8,816 nucleotides of DNA from CALOCN01 sp942491735 (GCA_942491735.1 CALOCN010000006.1:1-8816); one strand, 5' to 3'; shown: positions 1 through 6,795, counted from the first letter of the stretch. The notes: generated by a model not told the origin, from the letters alone. Translations and numbers: made by a program.

Positions 1-423
1 GCCGGCTAGGGAAGGCACGACCACGTTCTGTCGGTGGACACCCTCCGGGGTGGTGAGCACCAGGTAGTAGGTCCCCGATGCAACGCGGGAGCCTCCCGGT
101 CCGCACGACCGTCCCGGTCAATTGTGGGTTCCCCGGTCACAGCCCCGTTCAAGCTGCCGCACTCTTCGTCCTCGCACGTCGAAGACCGTGAGTTGGACCT
201 CCCCCGCGGATTCCATGTCGAACTGGATCGCGGTGCGGGACGTAAACGGGTTGGGGCTGGCCGAGATCGTGACCGCCGCCGGCCGTACTTCGTCGTCGAC
301 CCCGGTTGCGGTTACCCGATCGAACTGGAGTTCATAGGGTACGTTGGCATCCCGGTCCGCCGAGCCCCGTTTCCAAACCGCAATGGCCAACCGATCCGGA
401 GCAGTTGTCCGCACCCAGAGCAC
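1..423 (-). CDS. Metallopeptidase C-terminal sorting-type domain, partial
   Basis: The true frame enters at about 505 (KYDVYISPDYGPGITNLDVG) and continues as VLWVRTTAPDRLAIAVWKRG, which ends the second module. A C-terminal domain then begins with ISASPNPF, followed by TAIQFDMESAGEVQLTVFDVRGRRVRQL. This pattern is characteristic of FlgD-Ig / type IX-like C-terminal domains of secreted proteins, where the tail serves in export or surface attachment. The open frame stops at 118, but two further frame changes (G run at 143-146, and about 85-115) recover the expected ending: AVTGEPTID and then SRVASGTYYLVLTTPEG, HRQNVVVPSLAG. That is close to the usual end of such a domain. The true stop is probably within a few codons of the window edge or just outside it. 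Confidence 0.65.
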
Positions 424-728
424 CGCTTCCGATTCACCGACATCCAGGTTGGTGATCCCGGGACCGTAGTCGGGGGAGATGTAGACGTCGTACTTCTGGG
501 CACGTGTCCCTGCTCCGCGGAGTAGACGGACATCCCCAGATTCGCGGCGGAGGGCGTCAACGTCCGGAGTGTCACCCGGTAGGTCTCCGCCCCCTGGGTG
601 GTGATCTCGTGCAGGTACCGCTTAGGTCGACCCGGTTCCAGGTTGAACCCCTCCGTGCACGTTCTGCACGGAGAGATCGAGGCGCCCGAAGACTGGGCCT
701 GGATCGCATAGCCGGGTCCCGGGCCCAA
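312..728 (-). CDS. Metallopeptidase fragment: end of second module
   Basis: This is a third-frame piece of the protease gene. The useful part runs from about 728 to 510 and reads YAIQAQSSGAS, FNLEPGRPKRYLHEI, TYRVTLRTLTPSAANLGM and SVYSAEQG. The last part lines up with TVELTLSPGTWNQPFHVSYYDG of the first module, so the entire module is duplicated. At 508-510 a missing base in a C run (plus strand) breaks the frame. Restoring one base gives SAEQGTRAQKYDVYISPDYG, which leads into the next piece. Residues after VPR in this frame are out of frame. The junction with the preceding piece, somewhere in 690-740, is not sharply placed, and a second small shift there cannot be excluded. Confidence 0.55.
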   Translation of the reverse strand: MGPGPGYAIQAQSSGASISPCRTCTEGFNLEPGRPKRYLHEITTQGAETYRVTLRTLTPSAANLGMSVYSAEQGHVPRSTTSTSPPTTVPGSPTWMSVNRKRCSGCGQLLRIGWPLRFGNGARRTGMPTYPMNSSSIG

Positions 729-915
729 CGCCGCGAATCACCCCGGCGTCCACGCACCGGTGACTTCCGTCGCCGAAGTAGGCCAGGGCAAAGTGCCCTT
801 CTCCCGCCGTCCACCCCGACCAGACGAGGTGATCCGAGAATCCATCCGAGGCGCCGCCGCTCACTTCATGGAGCCGCAGATCGTAGGAGGCATCCCCCTC
901 CGGCATGATTACCAC
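622..915 (-). CDS. Metallopeptidase fragment: second module after YNCDG signature
   Basis: This is a piece of the long protease gene in a different frame. With one base removed from the G run at 956-960 the protein reads YNCDGVRTPYSHPAQAV and on into NWAVVVIMPEGDASYDLRLHEV. That matches the first module, where YNCDGFR is followed by PWVAAVLVPD and DYDLRLHDV. Similarity continues through ALAYFGDGSHRCVDAGVIRG, the counterpart of AYYDLGVLNS. It fades after about position 735, where the frame changes again; the remainder of this frame to 622 is probably out of frame. The GTG at its head is not a genuine start. Confidence 0.6.
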   Translation of the reverse strand: MVIMPEGDASYDLRLHEVSGGASDGFSDHLVWSGWTAGEGHFALAYFGDGSHRCVDAGVIRGVGPGTRLCDPGPVFGRLDLSVQNVHGGVQPGTGST

Positions 916-2533
916 GACCGCCCAGTTCCATACCGCTTGCGCCGGGTGTGAATACGGGGGTGCGAACCCCGTCGCAGTTGTAGAGAGCCTCCGCTCCGGG
1001 GGAGAGATCCGACCAGCCCCCGGTCCGATTCGGCGGGGCGGAGCGACTGACGAAGGACCCGTTGGGGAGGGTGGTCGGTGACCAGACGTACTGCCGGCCG
1101 TCCACGTTGTTCGTCTCGCTCTCCTCCGTCACCAGTGACAACACGTCCCGTCTTGCGCTGACCGTGTGACGCCCCCCGGTGACGGTGATGGGCGAGGAAC
1201 CCAGATAGACATCGGTTTCCCCGGGATCGAATACTCCCGCGTTATCCGTGACCTTGGTCGATCCATCGAGGTAGACACGGCCGTACACCGTAAAGCCACT
1301 GCTTACCGGCGTGGGGTTGGCGGTGGCGTAGTTGAGCCAGGTCGCCGTGGCATCGCCGGTCAGCAACGTCGGTGTGGGCGCGTAGGTGGTGGTGGCATCG
1401 GCAGCGGGACGCGGCACCACGGAGTCCGCCCAGCCGGAAGGGGTATCCGGGATCAGATCGGGGCGACGGTCCCGGATGTCGACCGTGAAGTCCCGCGGTC
1501 CCAGGTTCCCGTTCAGGGGATCCCTCCAGATCACGATCGCGTGGCGCCCCTCCGGAGTGTCGATATCGATCTTCGCACTCAGGGTCCAATCGGTTTGGCT
1601 GTCCGCGTCGAAGTCCAACAGGGTTCCGGTCTCGAAGGTGGTCCCGTCGTAGTAGCTCACGTGGAACGGCTGGTTCCAGGTCCCCGGGGACAAGGTCAGC
1701 TCCACCGTCTTGGGACCGTCCTCCCAGGAAGGCGCATCGTAGACGAGGATGCGCAGCGCGTCGCCCTCGGCAAAGGAACCCTCGTAGTCCGTGCTCTCCC
1801 ACAGGGTGTCCGCATAATCCACCTCGAGGTGGAAGTCCTGGCCGTCCACCTCCATGGAGTTCAGCACCCCGAGGTCGTAGTAGGCGGCAGGTCGGTTGGC
1901 CGCGTTGACCAGGACCGCGTCGGTAAGTCCGGCGGGACGCCCCGAGAAACCCCGGTTCAGCCCGAACCCGCTCCCGCTTCCGGTGGCCACGTCGTGCAAA
2001 CGCAGGTCGTAGTCATCGTGAAGCCAATCGGGAACCAGGACGGCTGCCACCCAGGGATCGGGGGCAAGGACGGGATCCGTGACCATGCGGAACCCGTCGC
2101 AGTTGTACCAGGTTCCACCCGAGGTGATGTCCTCCCAGCCCGCGGTCCGGGGCGGCGGGGATGGAGCGTCCGATTCGATCGAGAAGAAAAACAGGATCGG
2201 GTTCCAGATGAACTGACGGCCCCACCGGTTCGTGGTCTCCGTGTCCTCGGCGATGTCCTCGCCCGAGTCGATGAAGAGGGCGAGGGTGTGGCGTCCTCCC
2301 CGGATGTCCCTGGGGCCCAGGTTGAGCATCTGATGGATACCGCCTCCGACCAGGCTCCCCACGTTGCGTTGATCCTTCGGCAATCCATCCAGCAGGAGTT
2401 GCACCGAATAACCACTGCCGGTTCCCTGCCCCCCCGTATTGGTTACCCCGTAGTTCCAGTAGGTGTTGTTGTTGAGCGCGCCAGGGGACACGGTCACGCT
2501 GCCGCCGCCGGACACGGTTGCGCTGCGGGGCAC
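866..2533 (-). CDS. Metallopeptidase middle part: duplicated CARDB-like / YNCDG modules
   Basis: This 555-residue frame has no start of its own: the GTG at its head is simply the first possible start after the frame break at 2536-2539. It contains one complete module and the first part of a second. Each module opens with a CARDB-like adhesion domain (GGRHTLALFIDSGED, then GGRHTVSARRDVLS, each followed by an E-x-T/S-x-T/E-N-x stretch and a W-x-P end). A conserved W-x-D-I/L and Y-N-C-D-G-F/V-R signature follows at residues 143 and 518, then a beta-rich domain with YDLRLHDV. The modules probably hold the enzyme on a surface or substrate, as CARDB-type domains commonly do in secreted enzymes. The final 25 or so residues, after YNCDGVRTP, are out of frame because of an apparent extra base in the 5-G run at 956-960. 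The YNCDG domain was not matched to a named family. Confidence 0.75.
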   Translation of the reverse strand: MPRSATVSGGGSVTVSPGALNNNTYWNYGVTNTGGQGTGSGYSVQLLLDGLPKDQRNVGSLVGGGIHQMLNLGPRDIRGGRHTLALFIDSGEDIAEDTETTNRWGRQFIWNPILFFFSIESDAPSPPPRTAGWEDITSGGTWYNCDGFRMVTDPVLAPDPWVAAVLVPDWLHDDYDLRLHDVATGSGSGFGLNRGFSGRPAGLTDAVLVNAANRPAAYYDLGVLNSMEVDGQDFHLEVDYADTLWESTDYEGSFAEGDALRILVYDAPSWEDGPKTVELTLSPGTWNQPFHVSYYDGTTFETGTLLDFDADSQTDWTLSAKIDIDTPEGRHAIVIWRDPLNGNLGPRDFTVDIRDRRPDLIPDTPSGWADSVVPRPAADATTTYAPTPTLLTGDATATWLNYATANPTPVSSGFTVYGRVYLDGSTKVTDNAGVFDPGETDVYLGSSPITVTGGRHTVSARRDVLSLVTEESETNNVDGRQYVWSPTTLPNGSFVSRSAPPNRTGGWSDLSPGAEALYNCDGVRTPVFTPGASGMELGGRGNHAGGGCLLRSAAP

Positions 2534-4533
2534 CAGGGGATGGCAGTCCCGTAAGCGGTTCCGGTGTAGGGGAAGGCAGATCCGGGCGGGTGTGGGCGGA
2601 GGGCCTCCATCACGAGGGCCCCGAACGTCTCGTACCCCGGGTCCCAGTTGCCGTTGTTGTCGATCGCCCGCACCGTGACGTAGTAGGTGGTTCCGGGGTT
2701 GAGCGGTCCGAGATTGGTCCAGGAACTCTCCCCGGGATGGGTCATGGTCTGGACCGGGGCCACCGGCCCGCCGGCCTGCACCCGCACCGAGTACCCCTGG
2801 ATACCGGACCAGTCATCGCTGCCGGTGAGAAGAAGCGTGGGCGTCAGGTCCGCGCTGGGAACACCCACCGTATGGGAACTGGAGACCGGAGCCTGGGTAT
2901 CGGGGGCCTGGTCATCCAGGTAGTAGCCGTTGTTGGCCGCGGTGAACCAGAGCCCGGAGGCGTGACTCGGGTACCGGGCATGGAACTTGTTGATGAAGTC
3001 CACCGGGGTCCGGGGATCATCGAGGAAGGTGACGGTGAGAATCTGGCCGTGACCCAAGGACAATGCATCCACGGCAACGGCCGAACCAAACGGATCCTTC
3101 TCGTTGTTCGCATCGTCGATGTCGACCAGAAGCGCGATCAGGAAGCCTTCGGTGAACCAGGGGTCACCGTAGGCGGGGATCGTGAACTCATGGCATATCT
3201 TCAGGTACTCCGGGTAGTCGCCGTGGTCCGGTGCATAGCCGTAGTCCGCGACCCAATCCTCCAGGATCACGTACCCGAACCAGTAGGCCCACCCCTCGCT
3301 GAACGCGTCCGTTCCGTTCTCGGGGCACCAGCGGCAGTGGCCGCAATCGCCGGGATCGTCACAGAATCCGTTGCAGTAGTCGGGGGTCGGGAGGGTGGCG
3401 TGGGAGTTGATGATGTGATGCCCCAGCTCGTGGAGAATCGTGAACTCCTCCCAGGCCGTGACTTGGTCCATGTGGATCCGGTAGTAGGGATCCCCCGTCC
3501 AGTCCGTGCCATGGGTGTAGTACGCGCCATCCCCGTCCGGCGTCCGATAGCTCACCCTCGGCGGGGTCTGACCCCACTCGTTCTGGAACCACCGAACCCC
3601 TCGGGTGGCGGTGGTCAGGACGTGGGCCGGATAGTTTCGCCCCTCGACGTCCCAGGTACCCACGTTCAGGGTGGTGGACTGGACGTCGGTCTGGACCGGC
3701 GTTCTCCACACGTAGATGTCCGGATCGTTCCCCCCGTCCGCAACGGTCACCCAGCTGTTGATCGCCCACACCTGGATGACCACATCGGGATAGGGATCCG
3801 TCGGGAGTCCGGTAAGCCACTGGAAGGTCAAGCTGAAGTAGCCGTTCTCATCCGTGGTCACTTCGTTACCGAGGGGAATGTCCGGAAAGCCGAGGTTGAA
3901 GTCGATGGCCTTGACCGTCGCGCCGTCCACGCCGACCCGCAGCCCGTCTTCCCGACGGTAGCGAACGGTTCCGGTGACGGTGTAGGTTGTCCAGGCGCCC
4001 GGGGCCGCCGTCTCGGCCGGGTTCGCGGCAAGACTCGCCTCGAAGACCGCGGGTAGGGTTCCTACCGGCGCTCGGTCGGCCCCACCCGTTGGAAACAACG
4101 GGCCCGGCGCATCCGTTGCCCTCTGCAGGCGGCCCGTATTGCCCAACCCACGAGCCGCTTCGGCATCCAGGCGCACCGGATCCCGGTGCAACTCCCCGTT
4201 GGCCAGGTAGGAGAACTCCAACGCCCCGAAGTCCTCCCCGGGAGTGATTCGAAAGCGAAGCGTGGCACGCTCCCCTTCGGTCAGCGACAACGGATCGCCC
4301 GGCTGCCGGGGCTCGCCCGCCCCGCCCGGCCCCTGCAGCACGACGCCGTCCACCTGGACGGCAGAGCGACCCTCGAAGGAAACGGTGAGGACCCGTACCT
4401 CCCCGGCTACCGCCGGTTCTCCACCGGCGTCCACGTGGTGGACAACCGGGACGGAGCGAACAGTGCCCAGGGTCGCGGTGGTCCATACCGACAGGGTCAC
4501 GCCGACCAGAAGTACGATGCGCAGGCCGGTCAT
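2494..4533 (-). CDS. Secreted zinc metallopeptidase, N-terminal and catalytic part
   Basis: This 679-residue frame begins with a signal peptide (about residues 1-23, cleavage near TATLG). A beta domain of CnaB or carboxypeptidase-regulatory type lies at roughly 180-240 (TYTVTGTVRYRREDG, then TDENGYFSLTF). The catalytic domain has HELGHH at 368-373 and SEGWAYWF from 412. H368 and H372 would bind zinc and E369 would be the general base; the third ligand is probably E413, as in gluzincins. Five cysteines at 387, 391, 397, 400 and 403 lie between these motifs. An FN3-like domain fills about 545-640. The last 20 or so residues (IPWCPAAQP onward) are a frameshift artefact: one missing base in the G run at 2536-2539 would join this frame to the next piece. 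The ATG overlaps the upstream stop as ATGA and no strong ribosome site is seen, so translation is probably coupled. The substrate is unknown and the peptidase family was not assigned. Confidence 0.85.
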   Translation of the reverse strand: MTGLRIVLLVGVTLSVWTTATLGTVRSVPVVHHVDAGGEPAVAGEVRVLTVSFEGRSAVQVDGVVLQGPGGAGEPRQPGDPLSLTEGERATLRFRITPGEDFGALEFSYLANGELHRDPVRLDAEAARGLGNTGRLQRATDAPGPLFPTGGADRAPVGTLPAVFEASLAANPAETAAPGAWTTYTVTGTVRYRREDGLRVGVDGATVKAIDFNLGFPDIPLGNEVTTDENGYFSLTFQWLTGLPTDPYPDVVIQVWAINSWVTVADGGNDPDIYVWRTPVQTDVQSTTLNVGTWDVEGRNYPAHVLTTATRGVRWFQNEWGQTPPRVSYRTPDGDGAYYTHGTDWTGDPYYRIHMDQVTAWEEFTILHELGHHIINSHATLPTPDYCNGFCDDPGDCGHCRWCPENGTDAFSEGWAYWFGYVILEDWVADYGYAPDHGDYPEYLKICHEFTIPAYGDPWFTEGFLIALLVDIDDANNEKDPFGSAVAVDALSLGHGQILTVTFLDDPRTPVDFINKFHARYPSHASGLWFTAANNGYYLDDQAPDTQAPVSSSHTVGVPSADLTPTLLLTGSDDWSGIQGYSVRVQAGGPVAPVQTMTHPGESSWTNLGPLNPGTTYYVTVRAIDNNGNWDPGYETFGALVMEALRPHPPGSAFPYTGTAYGTAIPWCPAAQPCPAAAA

Positions 4534-4961
4534 CGGGGTTTCCGATCCGATCCCCCGCCTTGGCGAACGAGCGCCTCGACGAGTTCCTCAAGTCGTCGTG
4601 CCATCGCCTCGTCCCCGGCCAACCGCGCGTGATGGGCCTGGACCCCGAGCAGTTCACGTTCGGTCTCCTGCTTCGTTGACTGGATTTGGCGCTGCACCTC
4701 GATGACCCGCCGTGGATCCTTCAGTCCCAGGAGTTGAGCCTCCAGCGTTTCCAGCACATCCCGTTCGCGCACCAGAACCTCGTGCAGATCCTTCTGCAAG
4801 GGGGGGAGCGCGGCAACCCGCTCCGGATCCAGGGCGAGCAGCCCGACCGGGGCGGCCAGTTCCTCCCGGCCCGACTCGGCATCCTGGTAGGCGGAAAGGG
4901 GCTCCCGGAAGAGCACCAGAACAAGGAGCGAAAGACCCGCGACAAGCAGCAACCTGAACAT
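4530..4961 (-). CDS. Small exported or membrane-anchored coiled-coil protein, unknown function
   Basis: The product has 143 residues and belongs to no family I recognise. Residues 1-24 (MFRLLLVAGLSLLVLVLF, then REPLSAYQ) form a signal peptide or an N-terminal anchor; cleavage near LSA is plausible. Residues 55 to about 132 are rich in E, L, Q, R and A with heptad-like spacing (LQKDLHEVLVRERDVLETLE, then VIEVQRQIQSTKQETERELL), which suggests a long coiled coil. The end, RQGGGSDRKPR, is polar. GGAGG-like sequence GGAGG lies 5 bases before the ATG (4967-4971), so the start is well supported. The stop overlaps the protease start as ATGA, which implies one transcript and coupled translation. The tight pairing suggests a partner, adaptor or inhibitor of the protease, but that is inference from position only. 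Confidence 0.8.
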   Translation of the reverse strand: MFRLLLVAGLSLLVLVLFREPLSAYQDAESGREELAAPVGLLALDPERVAALPPLQKDLHEVLVRERDVLETLEAQLLGLKDPRRVIEVQRQIQSTKQETERELLGVQAHHARLAGDEAMARRLEELVEALVRQGGGSDRKPR

Positions 4962-4966
4962 GATGA

Positions 4967-4971
4967 CCTCC
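4967..4971 (-). promoter_or_regulatory. Ribosome binding site of the coiled-coil gene
   Basis: GGAGG on the minus strand, five bases before the ATG at 4961. It fixes the start of the coiled-coil gene and, through the ATGA overlap, probably also supplies ribosomes for the protease gene, which has no strong site of its own. Confidence 0.7.
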
Positions 4972-5074
4972 GTGTCTCTGGGACCGGGAAGAGCCCGGGC
5001 GTGGACACGGATTCAGGCTAGGGGAACGGGGCCCCCGGTCGAAAGCCGCACGAAGGGGTAGCTGGCCGGAGCAA

Positions 5075-5092
5075 TGCGGGGCAGCCCCTGCA
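5075..5092 (-). terminator. Candidate hairpin after the response regulator
   Basis: TGCGGGG and CCCTGCA can pair as a 7-bp stem (one G-T pair) around a CAGC loop. It begins 18 bases after the regulator stop. There is no T run behind it on the minus strand, so it is at best a weak or attenuating terminator, and might instead be an unrelated RNA fold. It overlaps the edge of the repeated CACGATCATG element. Confidence 0.3.
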
Positions 5093-5100
5093 CGATCATG
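5090..5100. repeat. Shared 11-base element, copy 1 (candidate operator)
   Basis: GCACGATCATG, identical to 5805-5815. Its last ten bases, CACGATCATG, are a near-palindrome (8 of 10 positions symmetric). It lies about 130 bases upstream of the coiled-coil gene. Being in both gaps beside a DNA-binding regulator, it is a candidate regulator site; this is inference. Confidence 0.35.
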
Positions 5101-5109
5101 CGGGTGGCG

Positions 5110-5748
5110 TCAGATCCAGCCCTTGCGCAGCGCCTTGGCCACGGCCGCCGACTGGGAATGGACGTGGAGCTTGCGGTAGATGTTGCGGATGTGGAACCGC
5201 ACCGTGTCCACGCTCAGTTCCAACCGGTCGGCCAGCATCTTATAGCTGTCCCCCTCCGCCAGACCGGCCAGAACCTGGCGCTCCCGACCGGTCATCCCAC
5301 CTGTGTCCGGCGACGGCGCCGCGGGGGAACCGGAACGCAGCAGCTCAACCACCCGCCGGGCGATTCGGGAACTCATGGGGGATCCCCCCTCCAGGGCCTC
5401 GCGGATCGCTCCCACCAGACGCTCCGGTGGCGTGTTCTTGACCAGGTACCCTACGGCCCCGGCGCACAGGGCCTGGAAGACGTTCTCCTCGTCCTCGTAG
5501 ATGGATAGAACGAGCACGGGCAGCTCCGGCAGCAGGGTCCTGACCCGACGAATGCCTTCGATTCCGGACATGCCGGGGAGACCGATGTCCATGAGCAGCA
5601 GGTCCGGTTTGGCCGCACCGAGGTCTTCCAGCAGGGCTTCGCAACCCTCGTAGGACCCCACAGATGACATGCCCTCGGTCACGTTGAGCATCAACGCAAG
5701 ACCCTCGCGAATCACCTGCTTGTCCTCGACGATTCCGATTCGTACCAA
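5110..5748 (-). CDS. NarL/LuxR-family response regulator
   Basis: The 212-residue product is a two-component transcription regulator of normal family length. Residues 1-120 form the receiver domain: acidic pair E8/D9, phosphate-accepting D54 in LLLMDIGLPGMSG, S82 in the switch position, and K104 in GYLVKNTPPERL. Residues 150-212 form the LuxR-type helix-turn-helix (MTGRERQVLAGLAEG, with recognition region SVDTVRFHIRNIYRKLHVHS). The start is TTG at 5748: AGGAGG lies six bases upstream and the receiver begins directly after it. A longer frame reaching 5922 would add 58 residues without domain character and overlap the sensor gene. All signature residues are present and the frame is unbroken, unlike the sensor gene. 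It is divergent from that sensor, whose HisKA_3 kinase type normally pairs with NarL-type regulators, so the two almost certainly form one system. Its targets are unknown. Confidence 0.95.
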   Translation of the reverse strand: MVRIGIVEDKQVIREGLALMLNVTEGMSSVGSYEGCEALLEDLGAAKPDLLLMDIGLPGMSGIEGIRRVRTLLPELPVLVLSIYEDEENVFQALCAGAVGYLVKNTPPERLVGAIREALEGGSPMSSRIARRVVELLRSGSPAAPSPDTGGMTGRERQVLAGLAEGDSYKMLADRLELSVDTVRFHIRNIYRKLHVHSQSAAVAKALRKGWI

Positions 5749-5754
5749 CGGAGG

Positions 5755-5760
5755 CCTCCT
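5755..5760 (-). promoter_or_regulatory. Strong ribosome binding site deciding a TTG start
   Basis: AGGAGG on the minus strand, six bases before TTG at 5748. No ATG or GTG start lies at a comparable distance, and the receiver domain begins immediately (VRIGIVEDKQ). This fixes the regulator start. Confidence 0.8.
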
Positions 5761-5772
5761 GAAGCTGGGCCC

Positions 5773-5802
5773 ATTGTACGGAGTGACCGAGTGGAGCCTC
5801 AA
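5773..5802 (-). promoter_or_regulatory. Candidate sigma-70-like promoter of the response regulator
   Basis: On the minus strand, TTGAGG (5802-5797) and TACAAT (5778-5773) are separated by 18 bases; both are close to TTGACA and TATAAT. Transcription would start near 5766, about 18 bases before the TTG codon. The near-palindrome copy at 5805-5815 sits just upstream of the -35 element, where an activator could contact RNA polymerase. No equally good promoter was seen for the divergent sensor gene. Confidence 0.4.
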
Positions 5803-5804
5803 CC

Positions 5805-5815
5805 GCACGATCATG
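5805..5815. repeat. Shared 11-base element, copy 2 (candidate operator)
   Basis: GCACGATCATG, identical to 5090-5100, in the 107-base gap between the divergent regulator and sensor genes. It lies directly upstream of the candidate regulator promoter and about 40 bases before the sensor start, so a bound protein could act on either gene. Confidence 0.4.
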
Positions 5816-5855
5816 TAGACTGCGCCGATTGCGCCACCCTGATTTGATTGAATCC

Positions 5856-6794
5856 ATGACACGAAGTCTTCCTTTTCCTCCCCTCCTGCTCCTCCTGTGC
5901 ATCCCGGTCCCCACCGGAGCACAGGTCCGCATTCACCGCGTGATCACGGCCGAGGAGGGGCTGGTCCAGTCCCAGGTCACCGCGCTGCATCGGGATGCCA
6001 CCGGCTTCCTATGGGTGGGGACCTTCGGCGGGCTTTGCCGCTGGGACGGGGACCGGTTCGATGTGTTCGGCCGCGGCGACGGGGTCGCCGGCATCGACAT
6101 CCGGGTCATCGAATCGCTGGGTGATGGGTCCCTGGCGGTGGGGACCTATGACGCCGGACTGGCTATTCTGCGCCCCAACGCCCGCCGGTTCGCGATGAAG
6201 ACTCCGCAGAACGGCCTGGTGGGGAGCAGCGTTCGGGCCGTCATGACAACCCGTGACGGGGAGGTCTGGGTCGGGACCGAGAACGGAATCGCGGTGTACT
6301 CCTCGGCCGCGGAAATGGATGCACCCGTGGCCCACCTCCTGGAGGGGGTCTCGATCGGATGTTTGACCCTCGCACCGGACGGTACGCGATATGTGGGCAC
6401 CTTCGGGAACGGCTTGCAGGCTTTCCGGGGACACTCCCGGGTTCCGGCGTTCGACACAAGTTCGCTGCCGGGGGATCGGGTTCGTGCCGTGATCGTGGAT
6501 CCCGACGGGACGCCATGGGTTTCCCTGGTCGGCAACGGCGTGTGGACAAGGACGTCCTCCGGGTGGCAAGCGGCGCCCTGGACAGAGGACCTGGGTGGAG
6601 AAGACGTGAAGTTCTTCCACATCCGCCACACCGGAAACGACTCCTGGCAACTGGTCATGGGGACCACGGGCGCCGGGGTGCGTCTCTGGGACGGAAGAAC
6701 CCTGGACCGCATTACCGAACCGCACGGTCTCCCCAGCGGCACGGTTTGGGCCGCGGAGTCGGGAGTCGACTCCGTGCTCTACCTGGGCACGTAG
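5856..6794 (+). CDS. Sensor kinase N-terminal part: signal peptide and blades 1-7
   Basis: The frame opens with a signal peptide, MTRSLPFPPLLLLLCIP ending TGA|Q (cleavage after residue 22). Seven propeller repeats follow: LWVGTFGGL, LAVGTYDAGL, VWVGTENGI, RYVGTFGNGL, PWVSLVGNGV, LVMGTTGAGV and LYLGT. The ATG at 5856 is chosen because it directly precedes the signal peptide. An upstream TTG at 5829 in the same frame would add nine polar residues; no clear ribosome site supports either start. The frame ends at TAG 6792-6794 in the middle of a blade (LYLGT, then stop, then GLCAFDDD in another frame), next to a 5-G run. The C at residue 15 is not in a proper lipobox, so a lipoprotein signal is unlikely. 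Confidence 0.85.
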   Translation: MTRSLPFPPLLLLLCIPVPTGAQVRIHRVITAEEGLVQSQVTALHRDATGFLWVGTFGGLCRWDGDRFDVFGRGDGVAGIDIRVIESLGDGSLAVGTYDAGLAILRPNARRFAMKTPQNGLVGSSVRAVMTTRDGEVWVGTENGIAVYSSAAEMDAPVAHLLEGVSIGCLTLAPDGTRYVGTFGNGLQAFRGHSRVPAFDTSSLPGDRVRAVIVDPDGTPWVSLVGNGVWTRTSSGWQAAPWTEDLGGEDVKFFHIRHTGNDSWQLVMGTTGAGVRLWDGRTLDRITEPHGLPSGTVWAAESGVDSVLYLGT

Positions 6795-6795
6795 G

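Larger units (their letters stand above)
1..4533 (-). pseudogene. Secreted modular metallopeptidase, whole gene with disrupted frame
   Basis: This entry spans the whole locus; its reading-frame pieces are listed separately. Read across five to six frame changes, it encodes one secreted protein of about 1,500 residues: signal peptide, CnaB-like domain, zincin catalytic domain, FN3-like domain, two copies of a roughly 375-residue module, and an SPNPF-type C-terminal domain. The frame changes lie near 2536-2539, 956-960, 690-740, 508-510, 143-146 and 85-115, and most fall in runs of C or G. Protein similarity resumes directly after each break: the second module can be followed through three of them. 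No segment carries a nonsense substitution. The gene may therefore be intact in the organism and broken only in this sequence; recent decay is the alternative. It follows the coiled-coil gene with a 4-base overlap. The C-terminus reaches the window edge without a certain stop. Confidence 0.75.
4972..5109 (-). other. Gap between response regulator and coiled-coil gene
   Basis: There are about 148 bases without a gene between the regulator stop and the coiled-coil start, GC-rich with several G and C runs. It holds a hairpin at 5075-5092 and one copy of the shared near-palindrome at 5090-5100. No convincing sigma-70 promoter was found: a TTCGAC, 17 bases, TAGCCT arrangement on the minus strand is too poor to call. 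Whether the coiled-coil/protease pair has its own promoter or is read through from the regulator gene is open. Confidence 0.4.

Noticed and set aside
34..525. Plus-strand open frame of 163 codons near the left edge
   Set aside because: It lies opposite the SPNPF-type C-terminal domain and shows no recognisable protein features.
1166..2554. Long plus-strand open frame of 462 codons
   Set aside because: It lies opposite the duplicated modules of the protease gene, is dominated by G, R, V and P, and shows no signal, domain or ribosome site. It is a high-GC shadow frame.
2518..4056. Long plus-strand open frame of 512 codons
   Set aside because: It is antisense to the clear metallopeptidase domain, has a biased composition and no recognisable motif.
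5749..5922. N-terminal extension of the response regulator
   Set aside because: The 58 extra residues have no domain character, would overlap the sensor gene and ignore the strong AGGAGG before TTG 5748.
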